Origin: Allopusillimonas soli
GTDB taxonomy: Bacteria > Pseudomonadota > Gammaproteobacteria > Burkholderiales > Burkholderiaceae_B
Length of the DNA: 64,000 nt
Reading direction: 5' to 3'
Assembly: GCF_004153445.1 (NCBI RefSeq)
Contig: NZ_SDQC01000001.1
Span: 62,001 to 126,000 of the forward strand
Made by a program: the position numbers and the translations under genes. The notes beneath the pieces are model-generated. The model did not search any database. It had not been told where the DNA came from and was given only the letters and a program-made list of their open reading frames with translations. This document shows positions 1 through 10,946 of the stretch, piece after piece (position 1 is the stretch's first letter; each line of letters begins with the position of its first letter).

Positions 1-1321
1 ACGAGATGCGTTCCTTGTCGGTATCGATGCCAAGCACCACGGCGTCGATCTCGTCGCCCTTCTTGAAGTTGCGGACAGCCTCTTCGCCGGTTTCCGCCCA
101 CGAGAGGTCGGAAAGGTGAACCAGGCCGTCGATGCCGCCAGGCAGGCCGACAAACACGCCAAAGTCGGTAATGGACTTGATCGCACCGTGAACCTTGTCA
201 CCGCGCTTGAAGTTCGTGGCGAACTCTTCCCAAGGATTGGGACGGCACTGTTTCATGCCCAGCGAGATGCGGCGACGGTCTTCGTCGATTTCCAGGACCA
301 TGACTTCGACCTCTTCGCCCAGCGTAACCACCTTGCGCGGATCGACGTTCTTGTTGGTCCAGTCCATTTCGGAGACGTGCACCAGGCCTTCGATGCCGGC
401 CTCGACCTCGACGAACGCACCGTAGTCGGTAAGGTTGGTGACCTTGCCGAACAGGCGGGTGCCTTGCGGATAGCGGCGGGCCAGGCCGATCCAGGGATCT
501 TCGCCCAGCTGCTTGACGCCCAGCGAGACACGGCTCTTTTCCTGGTCGAACTTGAGGACCTTGGCTTCGACTTCCTGGCCAACCTGCAGTACTTCGGAAG
601 GATGGCGGACGCGGCGCCAGGCCATGTCGGTGATGTGCAGCAGGCCGTCGATGCCGCCCAGGTCGATAAACGCGCCGTAGTCGGTGATGTTCTTGACGAT
701 GCCCTTGACCACCGCACCTTCGTGCAGCGTCTCGAGCAGCTTCTGGCGCTCTTCGCCCATGCTGGCTTCGAGCACAGCGCGGCGCGACAGCACGACGTTG
801 TTGCGCTTGCGGTCGAGCTTGATGACCTTGAACTCGAGCGTCTTGCCCTCGTACGGGGTGGTGTCCTTGACGGGACGCAGGTCGACCAGCGAGCCGGGCA
901 GGAAGGCGCGGATGCCGTTGGTCATGACCGTGAGGCCGCCCTTGACCTTGCCGGTGATGGTGCCATTGACCAGATCACCGGATTCGAGTGCCTGTTCGAG
1001 CTGCAGCCATGCCGAGAGGCGCTTGGCGCGATCGCGCGACAGGATGGTATCGCCGTAGCCGTTTTCGAGCGAGTCGATGGCGACCGAAACGAAATCGCCA
1101 GCTTCGACTTCAAGTTCGCCCTGGTCGTTCAGGAATTCTTCCAGGGGAATGAGGGCCTCGGACTTGAGGCCGGCGTTGACCACGACGAAGTTGTGATCGA
1201 TACGAACCACTTCGGCAGAAATGACTTCGCCGGACTTCATGTCCTGGCTCTTGATGCTTTCTGCGAAAAGGTCGGCGAAGCTTTCGCCGCCAGTGGGGTT
1301 GGAGGTTGCTATTGTGGACAT
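1..1321 (-). CDS. rpsA: 30S ribosomal protein S1, C-terminus cut by window edge
   Basis: Ribosomal protein S1 binds mRNA on the 30S subunit and helps load transcripts with weak Shine-Dalgarno sequences. Reading the minus strand from the ATG at 1321 gives [19 protein letters not shown], followed by successive S1/OB-fold repeats; the phrases [38 protein letters not shown] and [19 protein letters not shown] mark three of them. About 440 codons are present and the frame is still open at base 1, so the last repeats lie outside the window. It is the last gene of the gyrA-serC-pheA-hisC-tyrA-aroA/cmk block and begins 118 bp after the cmk stop, so it may also have its own promoter in that gap. Identification is secure. 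Confidence 0.96.
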   Translation of the reverse strand, partial: MSTIATSNPTGGESFADLFAESIKSQDMKSGEVISAEVVRIDHNFVVVNAGLKSEALIPLEEFLNDQGELEVEAGDFVSVAIDSLENGYGDTILSRDRAKRLSAWLQLEQALESGDLVNGTITGKVKGGLTVMTNGIRAFLPGSLVDLRPVKDTTPYEGKTLEFKVIKLDRKRNNVVLSRRAVLEASMGEERQKLLETLHEGAVVKGIVKNITDYGAFIDLGGIDGLLHITDMAWRRVRHPSEVLQVGQEVEAKVLKFDQEKSRVSLGVKQLGEDPWIGLARRYPQGTRLFGKVTNLTDYGAFVEVEAGIEGLVHVSEMDWTNKNVDPRKVVTLGEEVEVMVLEIDEDRRRISLGMKQCRPNPWEEFATNFKRGDKVHGAIKSITDFGVFVGLPGGIDGLVHLSDLSWAETGEEAVRNFKKGDEIDAVVLGIDTDKERIS

Positions 1322-1439
1322 TACTGTATCCGTAGGCCGCAGTGGCCATTGATAAAAACACACCAGGGTGGGCAGGCCGCCCCAGCGGAGTGAAAAAAAT
1401 TCCGGCCCAGGAAATTACCGCGCCAGCGCGGTATCACTG

Positions 1440-3482
1440 CTACTCCTGTGGCTGGAACCCCAGACTCGACCAGAGGTCGAGTACGACACGGACCGTTTCG
1501 TCTATGGTAAGCGAGGACGAATCGACCGTTCGGGCATCGGCCGCCGCAACCAGCGGGGCGTTCGCCCTTGTGCGATCGCGCTCATCGCGCGCGCGCATAC
1601 TTTCCAACAAGTCCGCAAGATTAGCAGAAAATCCCTTTTCCTTCAACTGCTTAGAACGCCTTTCGGCGCGCGCCCGAACATCGGCCACCAGGAAGATTTT
1701 CAAGGGTGCATCCGGGAACACCACCGTGCCCATATCACGGCCGTCCGCCACCAGGCCCGGCGCCATCCGGAAGGCCCTCTGCCGCTCCAGCAGGGCCTGG
1801 CGGACGGGGCCATAGGCGGCCACGCGCGACGCCAGATTGCCCACCTGCTCCTGACGTATCAGCGCAGCCACATCCCTGCCTTCCAGCAGGACCTGTTCGC
1901 CCTGAAAGGCCACATCCAGTTCCTGCGCCACGCGGGCCACGGCCATCTCGTCGTCCGGGTTCGTTCCATTTTGCTGCACGGCCAGCGCCGTCAGGCGATA
2001 AAGCGCGCCGCTGTCCAGGACTGACCAGCCCAGCGCCTGCGCCACACGGTGGGCTATCGTGCCCTTGCCGGACGCGGTCGGCCCGTCGATGGTAATCACG
2101 GGCGGCGCGGCGCGGGCGCCGGCGTTACCGTCCAGCATGTCGCCAAAGGCCGGGAAATAGCCAGGAAATGTCTTGCCCACGCAATCCGGATCCTCGATGG
2201 TGACGCCTTTGGGGCCGAATGCGGCCAGGGAAAAACACATGGCCATGCGATGGTCGTCGTACGTGGCAATGGACGCGGCGCGCCACTGGTCCGCCGTCAC
2301 GGGATGCACGCGCAGCCAGTCTGGGCCCGACTCCACGCGCGCGCCCAGCTTCTCGAGCTCGGTGTGCATGGCATGGATGCGGTCGGTTTCCTTGACACGC
2401 CAGCTACCGATATTGCGCAGCGTGCATGGGCCATCGGCATACATGGCCATGGCGGCGGCCGTCATGGCCGCATCCGGAATCAGGTTGAAATCGCGGTCGA
2501 AGGCGCGCAGCCGCTCGCCGCGCGCCACGACCGGGCCGCTGACCTCGATGGATTCGGCGCGGCGCACCACGGTTGCACCCATGGCTTGGACGACATCGGC
2601 AAAGGCTACGTCGCCTTGTATGCTGTCCTGGCCGACGCCATCAATGACCACAGGGCCGCCGCCCAGCGCGCCCAGCGCCATGAAATAGGATGCCGTGGAC
2701 GCATCGCCTTCGACTGCAATCCGTCCTGGCGCGCGGTATGCGGCATCCGCCGGCACCACGAAACGCGAGTCGCCGTCGCACGCCACATTCACGCCAAACC
2801 GGGCCATGAGACGCAGTGTAATCAAGATATAAGGACGGGAGATCAGATCTCCTTCCACCTCGATGACAAGCGGCCGTCCGGTACGGGCAACATGCAGCGG
2901 CGCAGCCATCAGCAAGGCGGTCAGGAACTGGCTGGAAACCGTTCCGCGGACTCGAACGCGGTCGGACGGGGCCCCGCCATTCTTGTTCTCTTCCATCGCC
3001 CGCAGTGCACCGATACGCAGGGGCGGATATCCTTCGCGGCCAAGGTAAACGATGTCCGCGCCGAGCGTACGCAAGGCATCCACAAGATCGCCTATGGGCC
3101 GCTCATGCATGCGCGGCACGCCGGAGAGCTCATAACGTCCGCCCATCAGGGACAGAGCGGCGGTCAGGGGCCGAAACGCGGTCCCGGCATTGCCCAGGAA
3201 CAGTGTGCCTTCCTTTATCGGAAACGGATACTGCCCTTGAACGCGAACCCGGCCTTCGCCGGCCTCATCCACCTGTACGCCCAATTGCCGCAGCGCGGCA
3301 ATCATGACGCGGGTGTCATCCGAATCAAGCAGGCCCTCCAGCGTGGTAGCGCCGCTGCACATCGCCGCCAGCAGCAATGCGCGATTTGAAATGCTCTTGG
3401 AGCCCGGGAGGCGGATGCGCCCCGACGCCCGCGTTGCCGGCGCCAGGTTCAGGCTGCGTGAAGGTTTCCTGGTATGGCTCAT
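1440..3482 (-). CDS. aroA-cmk: Fused EPSP synthase (AroA) and cytidylate kinase (Cmk)
   Basis: One uninterrupted frame of 680 residues encodes two enzymes. Residues about 1-440 are 5-enolpyruvylshikimate-3-phosphate synthase (sixth step of the shikimate pathway), with [31 protein letters not shown] and [11 protein letters not shown]. After a short linker ([10 protein letters not shown]) residues about 450-680 are cytidylate kinase (CMP/dCMP phosphorylation), with the P-loop GPTASGKGT and [16 protein letters not shown] chose the ATG at 3482 because AGGAGA lies 6-7 bases upstream and the protein then starts just before the first EPSPS strand; the frame is open further upstream, but that stretch is tyrA antisense-frame noise. 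The genes are separate in E. coli; fusions are annotated in other Burkholderiales to my recollection. No stop or frameshift separates the halves here. Confidence 0.93.
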   Translation of the reverse strand: MSHTRKPSRSLNLAPATRASGRIRLPGSKSISNRALLLAAMCSGATTLEGLLDSDDTRVMIAALRQLGVQVDEAGEGRVRVQGQYPFPIKEGTLFLGNAGTAFRPLTAALSLMGGRYELSGVPRMHERPIGDLVDALRTLGADIVYLGREGYPPLRIGALRAMEENKNGGAPSDRVRVRGTVSSQFLTALLMAAPLHVARTGRPLVIEVEGDLISRPYILITLRLMARFGVNVACDGDSRFVVPADAAYRAPGRIAVEGDASTASYFMALGALGGGPVVIDGVGQDSIQGDVAFADVVQAMGATVVRRAESIEVSGPVVARGERLRAFDRDFNLIPDAAMTAAAMAMYADGPCTLRNIGSWRVKETDRIHAMHTELEKLGARVESGPDWLRVHPVTADQWRAASIATYDDHRMAMCFSLAAFGPKGVTIEDPDCVGKTFPGYFPAFGDMLDGNAGARAAPPVITIDGPTASGKGTIAHRVAQALGWSVLDSGALYRLTALAVQQNGTNPDDEMAVARVAQELDVAFQGEQVLLEGRDVAALIRQEQVGNLASRVAAYGPVRQALLERQRAFRMAPGLVADGRDMGTVVFPDAPLKIFLVADVRARAERRSKQLKEKGFSANLADLLESMRARDERDRTRANAPLVAAADARTVDSSSLTIDETVRVVLDLWSSLGFQPQE

Positions 3483-3534
3483 CGTCGTCTCCTGCCGACA
3501 TGTCGAGTGGACGCCCTGCGCGTCTGGGTGTGAA

Positions 3535-4485
3535 TCAAGACTGGCCGCTGCGGCTGGCCCAGAGCCGGCGTGCCAGCGCGGCACGCTCCAGAAAGGCCTC
3601 GAGCGCCGCCTCGTCCGAGGCCTGGAGCACCTGCTCGGCGTAGTCCAGTGTGGCGCGCACCGACCGCAGTTCGGCCAGGACAGCCTTGCGGTTACTAAGA
3701 AATATATCCCGCCAAACTTCAGCCGAACCAGCCGCAATGCGGGTGAAATCACGAAAACCGCTGCCGGCGAGCGCCAGCCGCGTGTCCGCGTCCGCCGCGG
3801 CCGCCACCTGTCCCATGTAGACCGAAGACAGAAAATGCGGCACATGGCTTACGGAGGCCAGCACCCGATCGTGTGCATCCGCGTCCATGGTTATGACGCG
3901 CGCACCACACAGGCCCCATGCACGCCTGACCAAGCCGCAGGCCGCGCCACCACTCTGCGCCAACGGTGTCAGGATCACATTGCGCCCGCGATAAAGATTC
4001 GCATCGGCCGCGCCAGGGCCCGTAAGCTCGGCGCCCGCTATGGGATGGCCCGGTACAAACTGCACGGCACGCTCGCCCAGTGTGTCGCGCGCGGCACTGG
4101 CCACGTCGGCTTTGGTGCTGCATGCGTCGGTTATCACCGCCTCGGCGCGCAGCACCGGTTTCATGCGCGACAGCATCGGCGCCACGGCGCTGATAGGCGT
4201 GGCAATCAAGATGAAATCCGCCTGTGCGGCCGCTTCTTCGGGTGTGGCAATGCTGTCGATGAGGCCCAGGCTTTCAGCCTGGGCAAGCGAATCGGCATTG
4301 CGTCCCACGCCGAGCACCCTGCCCACCGCCGAGGCCTGGCGCAGCGCGGCCGCAAAGGAGCCGCCAATCAATCCCACGCCGATCACGGCCAATGTGCCGA
4401 TCAGGGGGCTGCGCCCTTCATCGGCCGGATTCGCCCGCGCCCGGCTGGCGCCGCGACCGGCGGGCTGGTCCGCGGCATGGCTCAT
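3535..4485 (-). CDS. tyrA: Prephenate dehydrogenase
   Basis: Oxidatively decarboxylates prephenate to 4-hydroxyphenylpyruvate in tyrosine synthesis (or acts on arogenate; the sequence alone does not decide). The 316-residue product has an N-terminal Rossmann motif GVGLIGGSF near residue 36, then [14 protein letters not shown], typical of TyrA substrate binding, and [13 protein letters not shown] in the helical dimerisation domain. There is no chorismate mutase or ACT domain, so it is the monofunctional type. The start at 4485 overlaps the hisC stop in an ATGA, which implies translational coupling; an upstream in-frame start exists but lies deep inside hisC. It is followed 52 bp later by aroA-cmk. 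Confidence 0.93.
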   Translation of the reverse strand: MSHAADQPAGRGASRARANPADEGRSPLIGTLAVIGVGLIGGSFAAALRQASAVGRVLGVGRNADSLAQAESLGLIDSIATPEEAAAQADFILIATPISAVAPMLSRMKPVLRAEAVITDACSTKADVASAARDTLGERAVQFVPGHPIAGAELTGPGAADANLYRGRNVILTPLAQSGGAACGLVRRAWGLCGARVITMDADAHDRVLASVSHVPHFLSSVYMGQVAAAADADTRLALAGSGFRDFTRIAAGSAEVWRDIFLSNRKAVLAELRSVRATLDYAEQVLQASDEAALEAFLERAALARRLWASRSGQS

Positions 4486-5618
4486 GGCGCGGCCAGCACC
4501 TGGGTCAGCGCCTGGATGAAAAGGTCGTTCTCCTTGGGCAGCCCGATGGTGACGCGCAGCCATTCCGGCAATCCATCGCCCGCAACGGGGCGCACGATGA
4601 TTCCCCGCTTGAGCAGCGCCAGGTTGACCGCCGACGCGTCGCCAACGCGGACAAGAACGAAATTGCCGTAGCTAGGGACGAACTCGAGATTGAGCGATGC
4701 GAAGGCATCAGCCAGCGTCTGCTTGCCAGCCTTGTTCATCTCGTAGGCCTGCCGCAGAAAATCCGCATCGCTCAATGCCGCGATGGCGGCTGCCTGGGCC
4801 AGCGTATTCACATTGAAGGGCTGGCGCACCCGATTGAGCAGATCGGTCAGGCGCGGCTGGCTCAACGCATAACCGACACGCAGACCGGCCAGGCCATAAG
4901 CCTTGGACAACGTCCGGGTAACAATCAGGTTGGAATATTGCCGCACCCATTGCGTGCTGTCGAATCGCAGCTCAGGGTCCAGGTACTCGGTATAGGCTTC
5001 GTCCAGGACCACGGTGACGCGGTCGCCGTGTGTCTTGTATACGCGCTCAAGGAAAGCCGCGATTTCCTCCGCCGGCTGGAAGGTGCCGGTGGGGTTGTTG
5101 GGGTTGGCCACGAACAGCAGACGCGTCTGCGGCGTGATGGCCGCGAACATGGCATCCAGGTCATGGCCGTAGCCGCTGGCCGGCACCACAATGTGGCGGG
5201 CGCCTCGCGCCTGTGTGGCCAAGCGGTAGACGGCAAAGGCGTACTGGGCGTACACAGAGTCCGTGCCCGGCGACAGCAGTGCCAGCGAGGCCAATTCAAG
5301 CAAGTCGTTCGATCCGTTGCCCAGGGTGATCCAGTTCTGCGGCACGTCATACCGCTTCGCGAGCACCGATTTGAGATCGAAGCCATTGGGATCGGGATAG
5401 CGCGCCAGATTGGCCGCAGCATCCATCATGGCCTGCTTGGCCGAAGGCGGCATGCCCAGCGGATTCTCGTTGGAGGCCAGCTTGACGATGCCGGCCGGAT
5501 CCAGGCCGAACTCCCGCGCCAGTTCCTCAATGGGCTTGCCCGCCTGATATGGCGCGATGCCAAGGACATAATCGGGAACCAGCGCGGCCCGTGATGCGTC
5601 GTTCAATACGGTCGTCAT
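4482..5618 (-). CDS. hisC: Histidinol-phosphate / aromatic aminotransferase
   Basis: A class I/II PLP-dependent aminotransferase of the HisC family, 378 residues. It shows KLASNENPLG near residue 46, FVANPNNPTGT near 169, the cofactor-contacting DEAYTEY near 206 and the Schiff-base lysine in TLSKAYGLAGLR (Lys239). Members convert imidazole-acetol phosphate to histidinol phosphate, and many also transaminate phenylpyruvate or 4-hydroxyphenylpyruvate. Because it sits between pheA and tyrA rather than in a his operon, its main job here may be the last transamination of phenylalanine and tyrosine synthesis; that is inferred from position only. It begins 12 bp after pheA ends and overlaps tyrA by 4 bp. 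Confidence 0.93.
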   Translation of the reverse strand: MTTVLNDASRAALVPDYVLGIAPYQAGKPIEELAREFGLDPAGIVKLASNENPLGMPPSAKQAMMDAAANLARYPDPNGFDLKSVLAKRYDVPQNWITLGNGSNDLLELASLALLSPGTDSVYAQYAFAVYRLATQARGARHIVVPASGYGHDLDAMFAAITPQTRLLFVANPNNPTGTFQPAEEIAAFLERVYKTHGDRVTVVLDEAYTEYLDPELRFDSTQWVRQYSNLIVTRTLSKAYGLAGLRVGYALSQPRLTDLLNRVRQPFNVNTLAQAAAIAALSDADFLRQAYEMNKAGKQTLADAFASLNLEFVPSYGNFVLVRVGDASAVNLALLKRGIIVRPVAGDGLPEWLRVTIGLPKENDLFIQALTQVLAAP

Positions 5619-5630
5619 GCGGATGCAGTC

Positions 5631-6716
5631 CTATTGCTGGGGATACGAGCCCAACACCTTGAAGAAGGCAACCTGCTGTTTCAGATCGGCCAGCGCGCGG
5701 GCCACCGACGGCTCGTTGCGATGACCCAGCAGATCGACATAGAAATAATATTCCCAGGCGCCCGTGCGTGCCGGACGCGATTCGAACCGCGTCATGGAGA
5801 CGCCATTGGTGGATAGCGGCGCCAGCATTTCATAGACCGCACCGGCCCGGTTGGGCACGGCCAGAATGATGCTGGTCTTGTCCTTGCCGGTGGGCAGGGT
5901 TTCGATGGCGCCCACGGCCAGAAAGCGCGTACGGTTCTGGGGGTCGTCCTGAATGCCGGATGCCACCGGCCGCAGGCCCCAGGCCACGGCCGCAACATCG
6001 CCCGCGATAGCCGCCACGGTAGGGTCAGTGGAGGCAATACGCGCCGCTTCGCCATTGCTGGGTGCGGCATCGCGTACCAGGCCGGGCACATGCTGCGTCA
6101 ACCATGCCTGGCATTGCGCCAGCGCCTGCGGATGGGCCATGACCCGCGTTACGCCGTCCAGCGTGCCGGACTGCGTGAGGAGATTGTGGTGAATCTTGAT
6201 GGAACGTTCACCCAGGACCTTGAGCGGAGAGTTCAGCAATAGATCAAGCGTGCGGTTGACCGCGCCTTCGGTGGAGTTTTCCACCGGCACCATGCCCACA
6301 TCGGCCTGCCCGGCCTCGACGGCTCGGAATACTTCGTCGAAGGAATCACAGCGAACGCGCGTGACGGCATGGCCGAAATGCTCGAGCGCAGCCTGTTCGG
6401 AGAAGGAACCCTGAGGGCCCAGATAGGCGACGGCAAGCGCGCTTTCGAGTCCGCGACAGGTGGAGATGATTTGCGTCCAGACCGCATCGACGGCCTGATC
6501 GGTGAAGGGCCCCTTGTTTAGCGCCTGAAGGCGCCGGATAACCATGGCCTCGCGCTCGGGCTTGAGAACCGGGCCGTCGACATCATGGTCCTGCTTGACC
6601 TTGCCGACCTCAAGCGCGGTGTTGGCGCGCTGGTTGAGCAAGTCGAGTATCTGTTCATCCAGCGCGTCGATACGATCGCGCAATGGCCCCAACCGGGCCT
6701 GCAAAGTGTCATCCAT
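5631..6716 (-). CDS. pheA: Bifunctional chorismate mutase/prephenate dehydratase (P-protein)
   Basis: Converts chorismate to prephenate and then to phenylpyruvate for phenylalanine synthesis. The 361-residue protein has an AroQ-type chorismate mutase helix pair at about 1-90 ([19 protein letters not shown]), a prephenate dehydratase domain from [14 protein letters not shown] near 95 to the TRFLAVG motif near 270, and a C-terminal ACT regulatory domain ([18 protein letters not shown], then [18 protein letters not shown]). The ACT domain and ESRP motif make feedback inhibition by phenylalanine likely. The start overlaps the serC stop by 8 bp. Length and domain order match the usual proteobacterial P-protein. 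Confidence 0.95.
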   Translation of the reverse strand: MDDTLQARLGPLRDRIDALDEQILDLLNQRANTALEVGKVKQDHDVDGPVLKPEREAMVIRRLQALNKGPFTDQAVDAVWTQIISTCRGLESALAVAYLGPQGSFSEQAALEHFGHAVTRVRCDSFDEVFRAVEAGQADVGMVPVENSTEGAVNRTLDLLLNSPLKVLGERSIKIHHNLLTQSGTLDGVTRVMAHPQALAQCQAWLTQHVPGLVRDAAPSNGEAARIASTDPTVAAIAGDVAAVAWGLRPVASGIQDDPQNRTRFLAVGAIETLPTGKDKTSIILAVPNRAGAVYEMLAPLSTNGVSMTRFESRPARTGAWEYYFYVDLLGHRNEPSVARALADLKQQVAFFKVLGSYPQQ

Positions 6717-7836
6717 GTCGGCGTTCGAAGTCTTGCAGATAGTTGATGAGCGCCTGTACCGCTTCCATAGGCACCGCGTTGTAGATGGAGGCCCGCATCC
6801 CGCCTACGCTTTTGTGACCCCTGAGTTGCAGCAGACCGGCGGCCTGCGCTTCTTCGAGAAAACGTGCATTGAGCGATTCGTCGCGCAGGAAGAAAGGTAC
6901 GTTCATGCGCGAACGGGCGCTGCGCTGGACGCGGCTGACGTAAAAGCCCGATTGATCCAGAAAGGAATACAACGCCTTCGCCTTCGCGATATTGGCCTGC
7001 TCGATGGCTTCGATGCCCCCCTGCCGCCTGAGCCACTTGAACACCAGGCCTGCAATATAGATGGCAAAGGTGGGCGGCGTGTTGAACATGGAGCCCGCGG
7101 CCGCCACATTGCTGTAATTGAATGCGGAAGGACATGCGGGCAGCGCATGGCCGATAAGGTCCTTGCGCACGATGACCACCGTGACGCCCGCCGGCCCGGC
7201 GTTTTTCTGGGCGCCGGCGTACACCATGCCGACCTTGCTGAAGTCGATGGGGCGCGACAGAAAGTGCGACGAAACATCCACGACCAGCGGCACGTCAGGC
7301 GCACCCAGGGAAGCCATGGAAGGCCAGGCAGCGCATTCGAGGCCGCCTATGGTTTCATTGCCGCAAATGTGCAGATAGGCGGCATCGCGGCGCGGCTTCC
7401 ATTCGCCCGCATCGGGATACCATGTCCATGGCGCCTGCGCCACGCCATCGATGACTTTCTCCTGGCCGCTGGTGGCGGCCACGGCAATGTCGCCATATCG
7501 CTGAGCCTCGGCATACGACTTGTTGGACCAGATTCCAGTCAGGACGTAGTCGGCCTTGCCCGCGCTGCGACGGCCAATCAGATTGAGCGGCACGATGGCG
7601 TTTTCGGCAGTGGCGCCCCCCTGCATGAAGAGCACCTCGAACTCGTCGGGTATGGACAGCAGCGAGCGTAGATCCGCCACGGCTTCATCGCGGATCTGCG
7701 TGAACTGGACGCCCCGGTGGCTCATCTCCATGACCGACATGCCGCAGCCGTGCCAGTCGGTGAGCTCGGCCGCTGCCTGCTGCAGCACTTCCAGAGGCAG
7801 CGCCGACGGCCCCGCCGAAAAATTCCACGGTCGCAT
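6709..7836 (-). CDS. serC: Phosphoserine aminotransferase
   Basis: Transfers the amino group of glutamate to 3-phosphohydroxypyruvate in serine synthesis and to the related intermediate in pyridoxal phosphate synthesis. The 375-residue product begins [20 protein letters not shown], a family hallmark, and contains [16 protein letters not shown] and [19 protein letters not shown], whose lysine is the PLP Schiff-base residue. It overlaps the gyrA stop by one base (TAATG) upstream and pheA by 8 bp downstream, so it lies inside a translationally coupled string. The gyrA-serC-pheA order is familiar from Bordetella. Confidence 0.95.
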   Translation of the reverse strand: MRPWNFSAGPSALPLEVLQQAAAELTDWHGCGMSVMEMSHRGVQFTQIRDEAVADLRSLLSIPDEFEVLFMQGGATAENAIVPLNLIGRRSAGKADYVLTGIWSNKSYAEAQRYGDIAVAATSGQEKVIDGVAQAPWTWYPDAGEWKPRRDAAYLHICGNETIGGLECAAWPSMASLGAPDVPLVVDVSSHFLSRPIDFSKVGMVYAGAQKNAGPAGVTVVIVRKDLIGHALPACPSAFNYSNVAAAGSMFNTPPTFAIYIAGLVFKWLRRQGGIEAIEQANIAKAKALYSFLDQSGFYVSRVQRSARSRMNVPFFLRDESLNARFLEEAQAAGLLQLRGHKSVGGMRASIYNAVPMEAVQALINYLQDFERRHG

Positions 7837-10514
7837 TACGCTTCGTCCTTGTCCTTGCCATTGTCCGCGCCGTCCGGGTTCGCTTGCGCGTTGTCCAGGC
7901 CCGCCTCGTCGGCCCCGCCTTCGAGCACCACAACATCGTCGTCGGCATCGCTTTCGACGACTCGGCGCACGCCCGACAGCATGCTGTCCTCATCCACATT
8001 GATGAGCGTGACGCCCTGGGTGGCACGCCCCATTTCGCGAATTTCGGACACCCGTGTACGCACCAGTACACCCGAGGTGGTTATCAGCATGATTTCATCG
8101 GATGGCCGCACCAGCACCGCACCCACCACGCGCCCATTGCGCGCCGAAGTCTGGATGGCAATCATGCCCTTGGTGCCTCGGCCATGGCGCGTGTACTCGA
8201 CAATGGATGTGCGTTTGCCATAGCCGTTCTCGGTGGCGGTAAGCACGCTTTGATCTTCGCCGTCGGCCACCAGCAGCGCAATGACCGCTTGCCCTTCCTC
8301 GAGCATCATGCCCCGCACGCCGCGCGCGGTGCGCCCCATGGGCCGCACGTCGTTCTCGTCGAAGCGCACAGCCTTGCCCGCATCGGAGAACAGCATGATG
8401 TCGTGCTCGCCATCGGTGACGTCGGCGCCGATGAGATAGTCGCCCTCGTCCAGCGCCACGGCGATGATGCCGGCCTTGCGCGGATTGGAGAAATCGGACA
8501 ACGGCGTTTTCTTGACCGTGCCGCGCGACGTCGCCATGAATACATAGTGATCTTCGCTGAACTCGCGCACCGACAGCACCACGGTGATTTTTTCACCGTC
8601 CTGCAAGGGGAACATATTGACGATGGGCCGGCCTCGCGCGTTGCGCGAACCCTGCGGCACCTCCCATACTTTCAACCAATAGACCCGGCCGCGGTCCGAG
8701 AAGCACAGCAGATAATCGTGCGTGTTCGCGATGAACAACTGGTCGACAAAGTCGTTTTCCTTCATCGCGGTTGCCTGCTTGCCCCGGCCGCCGCGCTTCT
8801 GGGCGCGGTATTCGGATAGCGGTTGGCTCTTGATGTAGCCCGACTGCGAAAGCGTCACCACCATGTCCATGGGGGTGATCAGATCCTCGGTATCGAGTTC
8901 GGTGGCATTGCGCTCGATCTCGGCGCGACGCACATCCTTGGCATTGGTCGAGAACTCGGTCTTGATGGCCATGAGTTCATCGGCAATGATGCTGGTAATG
9001 CGCTCGGGCCGCGCCAGGATATCAAGCAGATCGGCGATGTTCGCCATGACGTCCTTGTACTCGCCCACGACCTTGTCCTGCTCCAGGCCAGTAAGGCGCT
9101 GCAGGCGCATGTTCAGGATTTCCTGAGCCTGCACGTCGCTCAGGCGATACAGACCGTTTGACTGCAGGCCGTATTCGGCGGGGAGCGCGTCGGGCCGGTA
9201 GGCGGCACGCCCGCCCGCCGCGGCGTTTTCGTCAGCGCGGGCCAGCATCTCGCGCACGAGATCAGAGTCCCACGCCCTTGCCATGAGTTCCTGGCGCGCC
9301 ACCGGAGGCGTTGGCGCCGCCTTGATAATGGCGATGAAGTCGTCGATGTTGGCAAGCGCCACGGCGAGGCCTTCCAGTACGTGGCCACGGTCGCGGGCCT
9401 TGCGCAGCTGGAATACGGTGCGGCGCGTAACGACTTCGCGTCGATGCGACAGGAAGTACTCGACCATCTGCTTGAGGTTCAGCAGACGGGGCTGGCCATC
9501 GACCAGTGCCACCATATTGATGCCGAAGGTATCCTGAAGCTGGGTGTTTTTATACAGATTGTTGAGAACGACCTCGGGTACTTCGCCGCGCTTGAGCTCG
9601 ATTACCAACCGCATGCCGTCTTTATCGGACTCGTCGCGAATATCGGAGATGCCCTCCATGCGCTTATCGTTGACAAGTTCGGCGATTTTTTCCTGCAGCG
9701 TTTTCTTGTTGACCTGATATGGGAGCGCATCCACCACAATCGCCTGGCGGTTGCCCTTGTCCATGTCCTCGAAGTGGGTCTTGGCGCGCATGATGACGCG
9801 CCCGCGCCCCGTACGGTAGCCCTCGCGCACGCCCGACAAGCCATAAATGATGCCGCCAGTGGGAAAATCTGGCGCGGGAATCAATTCAATAAGCTCGTCA
9901 ATGGAACAACCGGGGTTGCGCAGGCAGTACAGGCAGCCTTCGACCACTTCCGCGAGATTATGCGGCGGAATATTGGTAGCCATGCCCACGGCAATGCCCG
10001 AGCTGCCGTTGACCAGGAGATTAGGCAGCCTGGAAGGCAGGAGGACAGGCTCCTGCTCGCTGCCATCGTAGTTGGGGCCGAAATCGACCGTTTCCTGATC
10101 GATGTCGGCCAGCAGTTCGTGCGCAATCCGAGACAGGCGGATTTCGGTGTAACGCATGGCGGCGGCATTATCGCCGTCCACCGAACCAAAATTGCCCTGC
10201 CCATCCACAAGCATGTAGCGCAGGGAGAAGTCCTGCGCCATGCGCACGATGGTATCGTAGACCGCCGAGTCGCCGTGCGGGTGATATTTACCGATGACGT
10301 CGCCGACAATACGCGCCGATTTCTTGTAGGCGCGATTCCAGTCATTGTTCAGCTCATGCATGGCAAACAACACGCGCCGGTGTACGGGCTTGAGGCCGTC
10401 CCGCACGTCCGGCAATGCCCGGCCCACGATCACGCTCATGGCGTAATCGAGATAACTGCGGCGCATTTCCTCTTCCAACGATATCGGAAGCGTTTCCTTT
10501 GCAAAGGAATCCAT
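7836..10514 (-). CDS. gyrA: DNA gyrase subunit A
   Basis: Breakage-reunion subunit of DNA gyrase, which introduces negative supercoils with GyrB. The 892-residue protein has the winged-helix/tower core with the catalytic tyrosine in [13 protein letters not shown] (Tyr122), a coiled-coil gate, and a C-terminal six-bladed wrapping domain with the GyrA box QKRGGRGK. The quinolone-resistance region reads [18 protein letters not shown] with Ser83 and Asp87 intact (E. coli numbering coincides), so no classical resistance change is present. It is the first gene of the minus-strand block ending at rpsA. No clear Shine-Dalgarno precedes the ATG. Confidence 0.97.
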   Translation of the reverse strand: MDSFAKETLPISLEEEMRRSYLDYAMSVIVGRALPDVRDGLKPVHRRVLFAMHELNNDWNRAYKKSARIVGDVIGKYHPHGDSAVYDTIVRMAQDFSLRYMLVDGQGNFGSVDGDNAAAMRYTEIRLSRIAHELLADIDQETVDFGPNYDGSEQEPVLLPSRLPNLLVNGSSGIAVGMATNIPPHNLAEVVEGCLYCLRNPGCSIDELIELIPAPDFPTGGIIYGLSGVREGYRTGRGRVIMRAKTHFEDMDKGNRQAIVVDALPYQVNKKTLQEKIAELVNDKRMEGISDIRDESDKDGMRLVIELKRGEVPEVVLNNLYKNTQLQDTFGINMVALVDGQPRLLNLKQMVEYFLSHRREVVTRRTVFQLRKARDRGHVLEGLAVALANIDDFIAIIKAAPTPPVARQELMARAWDSDLVREMLARADENAAAGGRAAYRPDALPAEYGLQSNGLYRLSDVQAQEILNMRLQRLTGLEQDKVVGEYKDVMANIADLLDILARPERITSIIADELMAIKTEFSTNAKDVRRAEIERNATELDTEDLITPMDMVVTLSQSGYIKSQPLSEYRAQKRGGRGKQATAMKENDFVDQLFIANTHDYLLCFSDRGRVYWLKVWEVPQGSRNARGRPIVNMFPLQDGEKITVVLSVREFSEDHYVFMATSRGTVKKTPLSDFSNPRKAGIIAVALDEGDYLIGADVTDGEHDIMLFSDAGKAVRFDENDVRPMGRTARGVRGMMLEEGQAVIALLVADGEDQSVLTATENGYGKRTSIVEYTRHGRGTKGMIAIQTSARNGRVVGAVLVRPSDEIMLITTSGVLVRTRVSEIREMGRATQGVTLINVDEDSMLSGVRRVVESDADDDVVVLEGGADEAGLDNAQANPDGADNGKDKDEA

Positions 10515-10583
10515 AGTTATTTAAACAGTAAGGGTCATGACTAAGGCCGATACCGGGCAGAGGCGGATACGGGCGAATAGGAA

Positions 10584-10592
10584 ATTCTAGCA
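10584..10592 (-). promoter_or_regulatory. Extended -10 promoter element upstream of gyrA
   Basis: On the minus strand the sequence TGCTAGAAT (extended TGn plus TAGAAT, five of six matches to the -10 consensus) lies about 70 bases before the gyrA start codon. No convincing -35 hexamer is seen, which is normal for extended -10 promoters. Predicted by eye only. Confidence 0.4.
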
Positions 10593-10865
10593 CTTCCCCA
10601 CTGGCGGCCGGCTGGCCTGCGCCTTGCCGCGCCAGCGCCCGGCAAGGTCAGCCATCCGCCGGGTTTTCCCACCCGCAGTTCATAAACCACTTTAAGCCCC
10701 CGAGTGTGTGTGGCTTAAAACCAACAATATTTGCAGGGATAAAGGGGAAATCCATCAATCTCGCCAATATGTATCGCCTAGTCTTAACTTCGCGCCCGGA
10801 AATGCCGTAAGATTCCTCCTAACACGCATGAAACCCAGCGCAATTCTTTGAGTTACTCATAGCGT

Positions 10866-10874
10866 TGCTATACT
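10866..10874 (+). promoter_or_regulatory. Putative ompA promoter with extended -10
   Basis: TGCTATACT matches an extended -10 (TGn followed by TATACT). A weak -35-like TTGAGT sits at 10848-10853 with a short 15-base spacer, so the extended -10 probably carries recognition. Transcription would begin near 10881, giving a leader of about 65 bases before ompA, whose Shine-Dalgarno GAGGAG ends about 5 bases before the ATG. Confidence 0.5.
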
Positions 10875-10946
10875 GGCTCCGTTTTTTGATATGCGGCGGG
10901 GGTTCGCTGCGGTCACTTACCAGCATTAAGCTCAACGAGGAGAAAC

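Larger units (their letters stand above)
10515..10946. other. Divergent gyrA/ompA intergenic region
   Basis: This 432-bp stretch has no credible gene. It carries the putative gyrA promoter on the minus strand near 10584 and the ompA promoter on the plus strand near 10870, plus an A/T-richer middle around 10680-10830 in which I see no clear palindromic operator. Confidence 0.6.

Noticed and set aside
3483..3845. Extension of aroA-cmk to an upstream start at 3845 giving 801 residues.
   Set aside because: That part runs through tyrA in another frame, is Arg/Trp-rich, and the ATG at 3482 has a good Shine-Dalgarno.
9381..10544. 387-codon plus-strand frame opposite gyrA.
   Set aside because: GyrA is certain on the other strand, and this frame is a G/C-rich shadow without motifs.
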